Source of the DNA: Bacteroidota bacterium
Lineage (GTDB): Bacteria > Bacteroidota > Bacteroidia > Flavobacteriales_D > Crocinitomicaceae
Reading direction: 5' to 3'
DNA: 8,832 bases
Assembly: GCA_016866415.1 (NCBI GenBank)
Contig: VGML01000080.1
Coordinates: 1 to 8,832, forward strand
Position 1 is the stretch's first letter. Every line of letters starts with the position of its first letter. Below the pieces are notes generated by a model. That model made no database searches, was not told where the DNA came from, and saw only the letters and a program-made list of their open reading frames with translations. The position numbers and the translations under genes are program-made. Positions 1 through 6,929 of this stretch are shown here, piece after piece.

Positions 1-1473
1 ATTTCCTCTTGGATAACGTATGGAGAAAGGACCTTGATTTTCCAGCTGAGCTGTGTACATCAGGTTTCTCAGTTCTTCTTCGTTCATCGGTGCAGAAACA
101 ACCATATTTGGTATCATTCGCATGTAAGCTAAATCATAAGCTCCGTGATGCGTTGCTCCGTCTGCCCCAACCAATCCACCTCGATCTAAACAAAATACCA
201 CATTCAAATTTTGTAGCGCGACATCATGCAAAACTTGGTCAAAGGCACGTTGCATAAACGAAGAATAGATGTTGCAAAAAGGAACCAAACCTTGTGTAGC
301 CAATCCCGCACTGAAAGTAACGGCGTGTTGCTCTGCTATTCCCACATCAAAACTACGATCGGGCATCGCTTGCATCATGATATTCAACGAACAGCCAGAT
401 GGCATCGCTGGGGTTATACCCATAACTTTATCGTTTTCTTCAGCAAGTTCAACAATGGTATGACCAAACACATCTTGATATTTTGGCGGCTGAGGTGATT
501 TCGGAACGATTTTTACAATCTCACCTGTTTCTTTATTGAAAACCCCAGGAGCATGCCATTTCGTTGGATTTCCTTCTTCCGAAAACTTGTATCCAGCACC
601 TTTTCTGGTTAAGCAATGAAGAATTTTTGGCCCGGGAATGTCTTTCAAATCCTCTAATACTTTTGCCAAACCGATTACATCGTGACCATCAACGGGCCCA
701 AAATACCTGAAATTCAATGCTTCGAACAAATTACTTTGTTTCAATAAACTTCCTTTCAAGGCATTAGAAACTTTTGAGGCAATTGTTTGCGCATCAGGCC
801 CAAATTTGGAAACTTTCCCAAGTAATTTCCAAACTTCATCTTTTACTTTGTTGTATGTGTGTGAAGTGGTAATGTCGGTTAGATATTCTTTTAATGCACC
901 AACATTTGGGTCAATCGACATGCAGTTGTCATTCAGAATAACCAATAAATTAGCATCTTTTTCAAAGCCCGCATGGTTCATTCCTTCGAAAGCCAACCCC
1001 GCAGTCATTGCTCCATCTCCAATAACGGCGATGTGTTGTTTTTTAGGTTCACCTTTATAGCGATTGGCAACCGCCATTCCCAACGCGGCAGAAATGGAGG
1101 TGGATGAATGGCCTACACCAAATGTATCGTATTCACTTTCAGATCTCTTCGGAAAACCGGAGATTCCGCCTTTTAAACGATTCGTATGAAAACGTTCTCG
1201 CCTCCCCGTTAAAATTTTATGTCCATATGCTTGGTGACCAACATCCCAAACTAATTGATCTTCGGGGGTATTGAAAACGTAGTGCAATGCCACCGTCAAT
1301 TCAACTACACCTAGGCTTGCTCCAAAATGACTATTTCCAATCTCAGAAATAACATCCACTATGTAATCGCGAAGTTCTGTTGAAATTTGCGGTAAATCAT
1401 CAACATTGAACTTTTCACGAAGATCTTTCGGAATTTCAATTTGAGATAAATGTGCTCCTGCTTTGTATTGCAT
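1..1473 (-). CDS. dxs: 1-deoxy-D-xylulose-5-phosphate synthase (3' end cut by window)
   Basis: Cytosolic thiamine-diphosphate enzyme that condenses pyruvate and glyceraldehyde 3-phosphate to DXP, the first step of the MEP route to isoprenoids (menaquinone, undecaprenyl carrier, and the farnesyl group of heme O). The 491 visible residues read without interruption. Seen: SHFGASLG (residues 48-55) with the active-site His49, VWDVGHQAYGHKILTGR (75-91), the ThDP/Mg motif from GDGAMTAG (152-159) to NDN (181-183), YFGPVDGHD (257-265), and GIAEQHAV (378-385) with the general-base Glu381. The pyrophosphate-binding and pyrimidine-binding transketolase domains are therefore present. The C-terminal transketolase domain, roughly 100-150 residues of a family usually near 590-640, lies beyond the window. 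The ATG at 1473 fits the usual N-terminus and sits 15 bp after a TAATTTTG box. It lies 82 bp downstream of the flippase and could be read from its own promoter, from the upstream genes, or both. Confidence 0.97.
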   Translation of the reverse strand, partial: MQYKAGAHLSQIEIPKDLREKFNVDDLPQISTELRDYIVDVISEIGNSHFGASLGVVELTVALHYVFNTPEDQLVWDVGHQAYGHKILTGRRERFHTNRLKGGISGFPKRSESEYDTFGVGHSSTSISAALGMAVANRYKGEPKKQHIAVIGDGAMTAGLAFEGMNHAGFEKDANLLVILNDNCMSIDPNVGALKEYLTDITTSHTYNKVKDEVWKLLGKVSKFGPDAQTIASKVSNALKGSLLKQSNLFEALNFRYFGPVDGHDVIGLAKVLEDLKDIPGPKILHCLTRKGAGYKFSEEGNPTKWHAPGVFNKETGEIVKIVPKSPQPPKYQDVFGHTIVELAEENDKVMGITPAMPSGCSLNIMMQAMPDRSFDVGIAEQHAVTFSAGLATQGLVPFCNIYSSFMQRAFDQVLHDVALQNLNVVFCLDRGGLVGADGATHHGAYDLAYMRMIPNMVVSAPMNEEELRNLMYTAQLENQGPFSIRYPRGN

Positions 1474-1488
1474 ATTATAAAGGTTGTT

Positions 1489-1496
1489 CAAAATTA
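1489..1496 (-). promoter_or_regulatory. Candidate Bacteroidota -7 promoter box for dxs
   Basis: On the minus strand the bases read TAATTTTG, an exact match to the Bacteroidota sigma-ABfr -7 consensus TAnnTTTG, ending 15 bp before the dxs ATG. A transcript would start about 10 bases ahead of the start codon, giving a very short leader. No clean TTTG -33 element is visible about 19-21 bp upstream, so the call rests on the -7 box and its position. Confidence 0.4.
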
Positions 1497-1505
1497 CGCC
1501 AAACT

Positions 1506-1527
1506 AATCATATTAACATAAATGATT
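1506..1527. repeat. Short inverted repeat upstream of dxs
   Basis: AATCAT (1506-1511) and ATGATT (1522-1527) form perfect 6-bp arms around a 10-bp AT-rich spacer, just upstream of the candidate dxs -7 box. It could be an operator half-site pair or chance in AT-rich DNA. It is too weak and too AT-rich to call a terminator for the flippase gene. Confidence 0.25.
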
Positions 1528-1555
1528 GTAAATAGTTCATTTATTCTGTAAACAG

Positions 1556-3010
1556 TTAGTTTTTGATAAGTGCTTTTCTTTCAAGAAAGTAGACTATCAT
1601 AATGAATGATGCAATCAAACTATTATTGAAGAGCAAATTGAAAATTGTGGATGAGGTTTGAATTGAATTACCTAGAAAAAACAAAACCAATGAAACGCCA
1701 ATGTAAAGCACAAACTTTTTCTGGTTGTATGGAATAGGAAAGAAGCGCTGCCCTAAAAAGTAGGAAGCCATCATTTGTAAAAAGTAAACTATCAATGTTG
1801 CCCAAGCACATGCTTTAAATCCACACTTCGGAATGAAAATGACATTAATAAGCACTGTAATAAGTGCACCAAAAATCGCAATATAAGCCCCAATTTGAGT
1901 TTTTCCGCTTAGTTTATACCAAACGCTTTGGTTGTAATAAATACCTAAAAATACATTTGCCATTAATAAAATCGGAACAACAGATAAACCAGCCCAGTAA
2001 CTTTGGTTTTGAATGAAATGCTTGAAAAGTTCTATGTTTAATGATACCACAAGAAAAACCAAGCAAACCACTGCAATAAATAAATTCATGATGTTCACAT
2101 ACACTTTATTTCGGTCTTCATTCTTCATTTGCGAAAAGAAAAATGGTTCAGCGGCATAACGATAGGCCTGAAGGAGAATTGTTACAAGCATCGCTAATTT
2201 GTAACTAGCGCTGTATATTCCAACTTGCGCAACGGCTTCATGAAATGAACTGGGATTTTGAGGATCGTAAATGATTTGCTTCAATAAAATTCGATCGAGT
2301 GTTTCATTGATAATTCCTGCGAAACCAGCAATCACTAAAGGCGTTGCATAAATCAACATCGTTTTCGCCAAACCCCAATCAAAGACAAATTTTATTCGCC
2401 GAAATTGATTGTAAAGCAACAAGGGCTTAACAACCGATGCGCAAAGGTTTGCCGCTAGAATGAAAAGAACACCTTCTTCAGGACGGGATTTATCAAAAAG
2501 CAAAAGCATAAACACCAAATTCAAAATGATATTTACGCCAATTGAGGCAAACTGAATGCCGGCAAATTGAAAGGCTTTCTCTTCTGCTCTTAGTTTCGCT
2601 AAAGGAAGCGCCGAGATTGCATCTATACAAACAATTGCTCCAAGCAAAAGGATATATTCGTTGTGCCCATCAAGAATTATGAGTCTTTCGATTTCATTGT
2701 TAAATGTCAACAGAACGCTGAAAAATAGCACGCATACGCCAGCAACAACTAAAAAAGCGTTCGAAAAAGGGGCGTCTTTATCTTCGCTATCTTGAAGAAA
2801 ACGAAAATAGGATGTTTCCATTCCGAATGTCAGTAATACAATCAAAAAAGCTACCCAGGCATAGAGCTCCGAAACGACGCCATAATCAGCAGGATCAGCA
2901 AAAACGAATGTGTAAAGCGGAACAAGCAGATAATTTAACAAGCGACCGATAATGGAAGAAAGTCCATAAACGGCAGTTTGTCCCAATAAACGCTTGATGG
3001 GATTGACCAT
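1556..3010 (-). CDS. Polysaccharide flippase, MOP superfamily (Wzx/RfbX-like)
   Basis: Predicted inner-membrane flippase of 484 residues, the normal length for the Wzx-like polysaccharide biosynthesis/export family, which moves lipid-linked glycans across the membrane. The N-terminus (LGQTAVYGLSSIIGRLLNYL, residues 9-28, then LVPLYT) matches the first helix of the family, where a glycine-containing helix is followed by a conserved proline and Tyr-Thr. About 12-14 hydrophobic segments follow, separated by short charged loops, with the sequence ending in KALIKN. The substrate cannot be read from the sequence, and no glycosyltransferase lies beside it. The ATG begins on the base after the TAA of the upstream hydratase gene, which implies co-transcription and probably coupled translation. 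No strong terminator follows the stop codon. The family assignment is firm; the role in O-antigen, capsule or another glycan is open. Confidence 0.85.
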   Translation of the reverse strand: MVNPIKRLLGQTAVYGLSSIIGRLLNYLLVPLYTFVFADPADYGVVSELYAWVAFLIVLLTFGMETSYFRFLQDSEDKDAPFSNAFLVVAGVCVLFFSVLLTFNNEIERLIILDGHNEYILLLGAIVCIDAISALPLAKLRAEEKAFQFAGIQFASIGVNIILNLVFMLLLFDKSRPEEGVLFILAANLCASVVKPLLLYNQFRRIKFVFDWGLAKTMLIYATPLVIAGFAGIINETLDRILLKQIIYDPQNPSSFHEAVAQVGIYSASYKLAMLVTILLQAYRYAAEPFFFSQMKNEDRNKVYVNIMNLFIAVVCLVFLVVSLNIELFKHFIQNQSYWAGLSVVPILLMANVFLGIYYNQSVWYKLSGKTQIGAYIAIFGALITVLINVIFIPKCGFKACAWATLIVYFLQMMASYFLGQRFFPIPYNQKKFVLYIGVSLVLFFLGNSIQTSSTIFNLLFNNSLIASFIMIVYFLERKALIKN

Positions 3011-3787
3011 TTACGCCCTGAAATTTGGTTTTCTTTTTTCTAAAAACGCGGTAGTTCCTTCTTTAAACTCGGATGTGCCAAAACACTTTCCAAATTCCTC
3101 AATTTCTTTTTCGAAGCCATTTACTCCTTCATCAAAACCGCCATTTACAGCAGCAATTGCAGATCGAATGGCCATCGGAGAATTTGCTAAAATTTTCGTT
3201 GCAATTTCTTCGCACTTTGCCAAAAGTTCTGATTGTTCAACAACATAATTCACCAATCCCCACTGCAATGCTTCATCTGCTTTTATCATTCCCGCTGTGA
3301 AAATCAATTCGTTTGCCTTGCCTTTTCCAATGAGTTGTGGTAATCTTTGTGTTCCACCATAGCCGGGAATAACACCCAAAGAAACTTCTGGTAAGCCCAT
3401 TCTTGCATTCGATGAAGCGACACGTAAATGAGCTGCCATTGCTAATTCCAAACCGCCGCCCAGAGCAAAACCATTTACAGCCGCAATAACTGGAGTCCCC
3501 AAGTTTTCCAAAAATGAAAAAAGTGTTTTCTGTCCATTCATTGCTAACTCACCTGCTTGAGAAATCGCGAAATCAGCGAATTCCTTGATATCAGCTCCCG
3601 CAACAAACGACTTTTCACCACTTCCTGTAAGGATTATTACGCCCACGTTTTTATCCTCATCACCGGCTTTCAAGGCTTCGTGAAGCTCCGAAATCGTTTC
3701 TTTATTCAGTGCATTGAGTTGCGCAGGACGATTGATCGTTATGATGCGAATGTGATTTTTGTCTTCGACTAATAAATTATTGAACAT
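3011..3787 (-). CDS. Enoyl-CoA hydratase / crotonase-family protein
   Basis: Cytosolic crotonase-fold enzyme of 258 residues, the standard length for single-domain enoyl-CoA hydratases. It most likely adds water across 2-enoyl-CoA in fatty-acid or related acyl-CoA breakdown, or acts as a 3-hydroxybutyryl-CoA dehydratase. Seen: the CoA/oxyanion-hole segment FVAGADIKEF (61-70), the second oxyanion glycines in ALGGGLELAMA (108-118), and GLPEVSLGVIPGYGGTQRL (131-149). Both glutamates that act in hydratases are present: Glu114 (rat Glu144) and Glu134 (rat Glu164). This argues for a true hydratase over an isomerase or a dehydrogenase-type relative. The exact substrate is not decidable from sequence. 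It is the first gene of the minus-strand group and diverges from ctaB across 112 bp. The start codon sits at a sensible distance before the first beta strand (IRIITINRP). Confidence 0.92.
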   Translation of the reverse strand: MFNNLLVEDKNHIRIITINRPAQLNALNKETISELHEALKAGDEDKNVGVIILTGSGEKSFVAGADIKEFADFAISQAGELAMNGQKTLFSFLENLGTPVIAAVNGFALGGGLELAMAAHLRVASSNARMGLPEVSLGVIPGYGGTQRLPQLIGKGKANELIFTAGMIKADEALQWGLVNYVVEQSELLAKCEEIATKILANSPMAIRSAIAAVNGGFDEGVNGFEKEIEEFGKCFGTSEFKEGTTAFLEKRKPNFRA

Positions 3788-3792
3788 AATCT

Positions 3793-3844
3793 GAAATTTT
3801 GAGGTTAAAGATAGTCACATTGATAAAGTCGAGCGAAATTTTGA
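3793..3844. repeat. 10-bp direct repeat in the divergent promoter region
   Basis: GAAATTTTGA occurs at 3793-3802 and again at 3835-3844. The two copies are 42 bp apart start to start, close to four helical turns, in a gap of only 112 bp between divergent genes. One copy lies in the hydratase leader and the other upstream of its candidate -7 box. This is compatible with a pair of regulator sites, but AT-rich sequence raises the odds of coincidence. Confidence 0.3.
3806..3813 (-). promoter_or_regulatory. Weak candidate -7 box for the hydratase gene
   Basis: The minus strand reads TATCTTTA here, 7 of 8 to TAnnTTTG with the final G replaced by A, ending 18 bp before the hydratase ATG. No recognisable -33 TTTG is present. 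It is the best candidate in the gap, not a secure call. Confidence 0.25.
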
Positions 3845-3885
3845 TTGAAAATAATCTTCAGCAGGAATCGACTTGTATTTCTTTG

Positions 3886-3893
3886 TAATTTTG
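3886..3893 (+). promoter_or_regulatory. Candidate Bacteroidota -7 promoter box for the ctaB operon
   Basis: TAATTTTG is an exact TAnnTTTG match, ending 6 bp before the ATG at 3900. Transcription starting at the usual few bases downstream would give an essentially leaderless mRNA for the first gene of the oxidase operon. The same 8-mer precedes dxs. A -33 TTG at the expected 17-21 bp spacing is not evident; a TTG at 3873-3875 is too close. Confidence 0.45.
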
Positions 3894-3899
3894 CAGTGC

Positions 3900-4802
3900 A
3901 TGTCAGAAGAAGCGATTCTTAAACCTTCGAAAGTTAAAATTTACTTGGTATTTACTAAGTTCCGGCTATCGTTTTTAGTTATTTTATCTGCACTTTCCGG
4001 GTATTTGTTTGCAGGAGGAAAAAACGCATTTGAGATTTTTTGTCTTTTATTTGGCGGAACATTAGTAACGGCCGCATCAAATGGAGCAAACCAAATTTGG
4101 GAACGAGATCTGGATTTCATCATGAAACGCACGAAGAACAGACCACTTCCTCAAAAATGGATGTCGTTGAAAGAGGCATATTTGATTTGTGTTATTTCGC
4201 TAATTGTTGGGGCATACCTACTTTATTTAATCAACTTAAAGAGCGCTGCACTTGGTTTACTGGCATTTATAACCTACGTTTTCTGTTATACGCCAATGAA
4301 ACGCATCAGCCCTTGGGCGGTATTCGTTGGCGCTTTTCCTGGGGCCATTCCCCCATTTTTAGGAGCGATTGCGGCAACAAATCAATTTGGTTTTCTACCT
4401 GGCGTGTTGTTTTTCGTTCAGTTTACCTGGCAGTTTCCTCATTTTTGGGGGATTGCATGGGTCTTGTATGAGGATTATAAATCGGCGGGATTTTCACTTC
4501 TACCATCAAAAACCGGAAGATCCAAGCAATCTGCGTTTCAAATTATGATTTATTCGTTAGCACTTATTCCGTTTAGTCTTGTTCCTTGGTTGTTGGGCTG
4601 GACGGGCAACATTACGTTGGTCATCGCCTCTGCACTTGGCATCGGATTTTTCCTATACTCTTATCGTCTTTTTACAAGTTGTGAAACTGCAGATGCTCGT
4701 AAACTTATGTTCGCCTCATTTGTTTATCTACCAATTATTCAATTTGTCTATGTTTTTGATAGAAATACAGAAATGATTAATGAATTAATAAAACATTTTT
4801 AA
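3900..4802 (+). CDS. ctaB: Protoheme IX farnesyltransferase (heme O synthase)
   Basis: Integral membrane UbiA-superfamily prenyltransferase that transfers a farnesyl group from FPP to heme b, making heme O, the precursor of heme A in aa3/caa3 oxidases. Numbering from the ATG at 3900 gives 300 residues, a normal CtaB length. Seen: FTKFRLSFLVILSALSGYL (18-36), the Mg-diphosphate motif NQIWERDLD (64-72) followed by MKRTKNRPLP (75-84), YTPMKRISPWAVFVGAFPGA (130-149), and the second conserved region WQFPHFWGIAW (177-187) with EDYKSAGF (191-198). About nine hydrophobic helices are present. A longer reading from a TTG at 3873 is rejected because it would run through the TAATTTTG promoter box. It is the first gene of the oxidase operon and ends 2 bp before the next start. 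Confidence 0.95.
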   Translation: MSEEAILKPSKVKIYLVFTKFRLSFLVILSALSGYLFAGGKNAFEIFCLLFGGTLVTAASNGANQIWERDLDFIMKRTKNRPLPQKWMSLKEAYLICVISLIVGAYLLYLINLKSAALGLLAFITYVFCYTPMKRISPWAVFVGAFPGAIPPFLGAIAATNQFGFLPGVLFFVQFTWQFPHFWGIAWVLYEDYKSAGFSLLPSKTGRSKQSAFQIMIYSLALIPFSLVPWLLGWTGNITLVIASALGIGFFLYSYRLFTSCETADARKLMFASFVYLPIIQFVYVFDRNTEMINELIKHF

Positions 4803-4804
4803 CT

Positions 4805-5857
4805 ATGAATTACGAAAAAGAACTTAGTCCTGAGGTTCGTGAAAAACTGAAAAAGAACCTGGTTTACGTTGGGATTTTCTCAATCATTATGCTTTTTGCA
4901 GGATTTACTTCCGCGTACATTGTGATGATGGGAGATTCGTTTTGGTTGAAATATCCAATGCCTCCGGGTTTTTGGCTTAGTAGCGCCTCGATAGCATTAA
5001 GCAGTTTGACGTTCATTTTAGCCATTAAGGCAATCAAAAAGGGAAATCAAGGTCAATTGAAACTATTTATGTCTGCAACGGTTCTGTTTGGAATTCTTTT
5101 CGTTTATTTTCAGTTTAGAGGATATAACCAATTGGTTTCCCGAGGAATTAATCCAGTTAATAATCATATTCTAGTGACTGATGGTCGTTACGGAGATTAT
5201 TTTGAAGTTCGTTACAAAGGGGATTTAATTCAAGTAGATGGAAATAAATATTTAATCAAAGGTCGTGAAATGTCTGAAAGTGAATTTTCGGAATATCAGG
5301 AATTCATGAAACAATTCGAAAAGGTTAGGCAAAATAAACCAATCACCCTTAAAAACATCAATCCAAACTTTGAATTGATTTTTCAGTCGGAACCCATCCT
5401 AATTAAAAACAAACTACTTTATAAAAATGATTCAACACAGTTGGATTATTCTGATGAAATTCGATTGAATTATTTAGCGATTCATGCTCGAGATAAACGC
5501 GGAGATTTCTTTGTGCGTGGTCAAATAGGAGAAGATTTTCACCTTTATTTTAAAGGAAAAGAATTGCAATACAAAGATCGAAATTTAGTATATAAAGGGC
5601 GTGTATTGGAACCCTATTTACAAATTAAGGCGATGGAAACGGCAGATACAGCTTCAAGTTTCCTATATATAATTTCGTTTTTGCACATCCTTCATGTCGC
5701 TGTTGCATTGATTTATTTGCTCAGACTCACAATTCGTTCATTTTCAGGAGAATTCAGTGCTTCGGAAAACTTATCACTACGTGTTGGCGGAATATTCTGG
5801 CACTTTTTAGGGCTTTTGTGGGCGTATTTATTGTTATTTTTGATTTTTATTCATTAA
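4805..5857 (+). CDS. Heme-copper oxidase subunit III-like protein with large repeat-bearing insertion
   Basis: Five-helix subunit III-type membrane protein of the cytochrome c oxidase, 350 residues. Predicted helices lie at about 19-41, 55-77, 85-105, 283-308 and 325-349. FLHILHV (292-298) and FWHFLGLLWAYL (331-342) are subunit III signatures. Flavobacterial homologues that I recall are near 195 residues; the extra length is a hydrophilic block at about 112-278 between helices 3 and 4. Positive loops (KAIKKG, the KKN N-terminus, RLTIR) point inward, which puts this block in the periplasm. Compared with the next gene it lacks two acidic residues: Ile27 stands where the neighbour has Asp37, and Gly336 where the neighbour has Asp328. 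It may therefore be a structural partner and not a proton-uptake-relevant subunit; that is inference. It starts 2 bp after ctaB. Confidence 0.87.
   Translation: MNYEKELSPEVREKLKKNLVYVGIFSIIMLFAGFTSAYIVMMGDSFWLKYPMPPGFWLSSASIALSSLTFILAIKAIKKGNQGQLKLFMSATVLFGILFVYFQFRGYNQLVSRGINPVNNHILVTDGRYGDYFEVRYKGDLIQVDGNKYLIKGREMSESEFSEYQEFMKQFEKVRQNKPITLKNINPNFELIFQSEPILIKNKLLYKNDSTQLDYSDEIRLNYLAIHARDKRGDFFVRGQIGEDFHLYFKGKELQYKDRNLVYKGRVLEPYLQIKAMETADTASSFLYIISFLHILHVAVALIYLLRLTIRSFSGEFSASENLSLRVGGIFWHFLGLLWAYLLLFLIFIH
5201..5602 (+). repeat. Three-unit 56-residue repeat inside the first subunit III gene
   Basis: Three similar segments begin at Phe133, Phe189 and Phe245, exactly 56 residues (168 bp) apart. 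They read FEVRYKGDLIQVDGNKYLI, FELIFQSEPILIKNKLLY and FHLYFKGKELQYKDRNLVY, with the pattern F-[EH]-[LV]-x-[YF]-[KQ]-[GS] then [LI] then NK/RN-x-L. Alternating hydrophobic residues suggest short beta hairpins. The remaining half of each unit is poorly conserved and the DNA copies are diverged, so this is an old duplication. Only the beginning of the third unit is present before helix 4. Confidence 0.6.
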
Positions 5858-5878
5858 ACTTGCAAAAAAATCTTAAAA

Positions 5879-6904
5879 ATGGCAGGACACGCAACTCAAC
5901 TTGATGCCAAAACCTTGTGGGGAGGGAAAGAGTCTCCGTTTCAAACGAGTTATGGTAAATTAATGATGTGGTTTTTCCTTGTATCAGATGCCTTGACATT
6001 TGGAGGATTACTAGTCGCTTATGGTTTTACTCGCCACGATTTTCAAGGCGCTTGGCCAATTGGAGAGGAAACATTTAATTCAATGCCTTTTCTAGGTCAT
6101 GGTTATCCACTTCTATACGTGGCCTTAATGACGTTTATCTTAATTGTTTCATCTGTTACGATGGTATTGGCCGTTGAAGCAGGTCACCGCATGGACAAAA
6201 ATGGTGTTGTTAAGTGGATGATTGCAACGATTATCGGTGGTTTTTTCTTCGTTGGTTCTCAGGCATGGGAGTGGAGTCACTTCATTCATGGTTCAGAATT
6301 TGGAAAAATTGAACTAAGCGATGGGGCTCAAGCGATTGTTAAAGGGCATTTCGGAGAAATTAAAAACTTCACGGTTGTAGAAGCAGGAAAACACCACAAA
6401 AAAGGCGCTGTTATTACTGAAGACTTGATGCACGAATTTCAGCATGCTGCAGAAAAGGGTTATTTAAAAGATGGTAAAATTCAGTTACATGATGGTTCCA
6501 TTGCTAAAATCAATAAAGAGGCGGATAGCCACATGAAACTGATTATTAAAAAAGATGGTAAAACAAACAAGGTAGGTGATGCTCCTATTCATGGCAAAGC
6601 GGCAGAAAAAATGTATTACGAGTCATTGTATGCTGGAGAGCCTAATCATGTTATTTACGGCGCAAACTTAAAGCAAAATGAATATGGACCGCAACAATAT
6701 GGTCAATTCTTTTTCTTCATCACAGGCTTCCACGGTTTCCATGTTTTTTCGGGTGTAATAATCAACATTATTATATTGTTGGGTGTAATGGCAGGAACTT
6801 ATCACAAACGAGGTCACTACGAAATGGTTGAGAAAACAGGATTGTATTGGCACTTTGTAGATTTAGTTTGGGTATTCGTATTTACCTTCTTCTACTTAAT
6901 CTGA
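5879..6904 (+). CDS. Heme-copper oxidase subunit III (CyoC-like), second paralogue
   Basis: Oxidase subunit III of the five-helix type, 341 residues, in the inner membrane. Helices are predicted at about 27-50, 73-98, 110-131, 275-304 and 320-341. Signatures seen: WFFLVSDALTFGGLLVAYGF (31-50), whose Asp37 occupies the place of the acidic residue of subunit III (Glu90 region in aa3 oxidases), then GSQAWEW (126-132), FFFFITGFHGFHVFSGV (277-293) and YWHFVDLVWVFVF (323-335). A hydrophilic insertion at about 133-272, rich in His and Lys, separates helices 3 and 4; PNHVIYGANL and NEYG precede helix 4. From memory, long forms like this are usual in flavobacteria. It is 21 bp downstream of the first paralogue, with an A-rich CTTAAAA before the ATG in place of a Shine-Dalgarno site. 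Confidence 0.92.
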   Translation: MAGHATQLDAKTLWGGKESPFQTSYGKLMMWFFLVSDALTFGGLLVAYGFTRHDFQGAWPIGEETFNSMPFLGHGYPLLYVALMTFILIVSSVTMVLAVEAGHRMDKNGVVKWMIATIIGGFFFVGSQAWEWSHFIHGSEFGKIELSDGAQAIVKGHFGEIKNFTVVEAGKHHKKGAVITEDLMHEFQHAAEKGYLKDGKIQLHDGSIAKINKEADSHMKLIIKKDGKTNKVGDAPIHGKAAEKMYYESLYAGEPNHVIYGANLKQNEYGPQQYGQFFFFITGFHGFHVFSGVIINIIILLGVMAGTYHKRGHYEMVEKTGLYWHFVDLVWVFVFTFFYLI

Positions 6905-6929
6905 TTTTTAAACTTAAAACTTTATTCTC

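Noticed and set aside
9..1060. Several open frames of 64-90 codons on the plus strand
   Set aside because: They lie opposite the uninterrupted and clearly recognisable dxs frame, and their translations have no family resemblance.
1506..1527. Hairpin as a terminator for the flippase gene
   Set aside because: The 6-bp arms are nearly all A/T, with a 10-base loop and no following T-run on the minus strand; too weak for an intrinsic terminator.
3873..3899. Upstream TTG start extending ctaB by nine residues
   Set aside because: The extension would be encoded by the -7 promoter box itself, and the ATG at 3900 gives the usual CtaB N-terminus.
4040..4471. 143-codon open frame on the plus strand inside ctaB
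   Set aside because: It is an out-of-frame shadow of ctaB with odd composition (many Trp, Arg and Ser) and no domain pattern.
6431..6445. HEFQH in the second subunit III insertion (residues 185-189), which resembles the zinc-protease HExxH motif
   Set aside because: A five-residue pattern with three fixed positions arises easily by chance in a His-rich stretch, and no third zinc ligand or protease fold context is visible.
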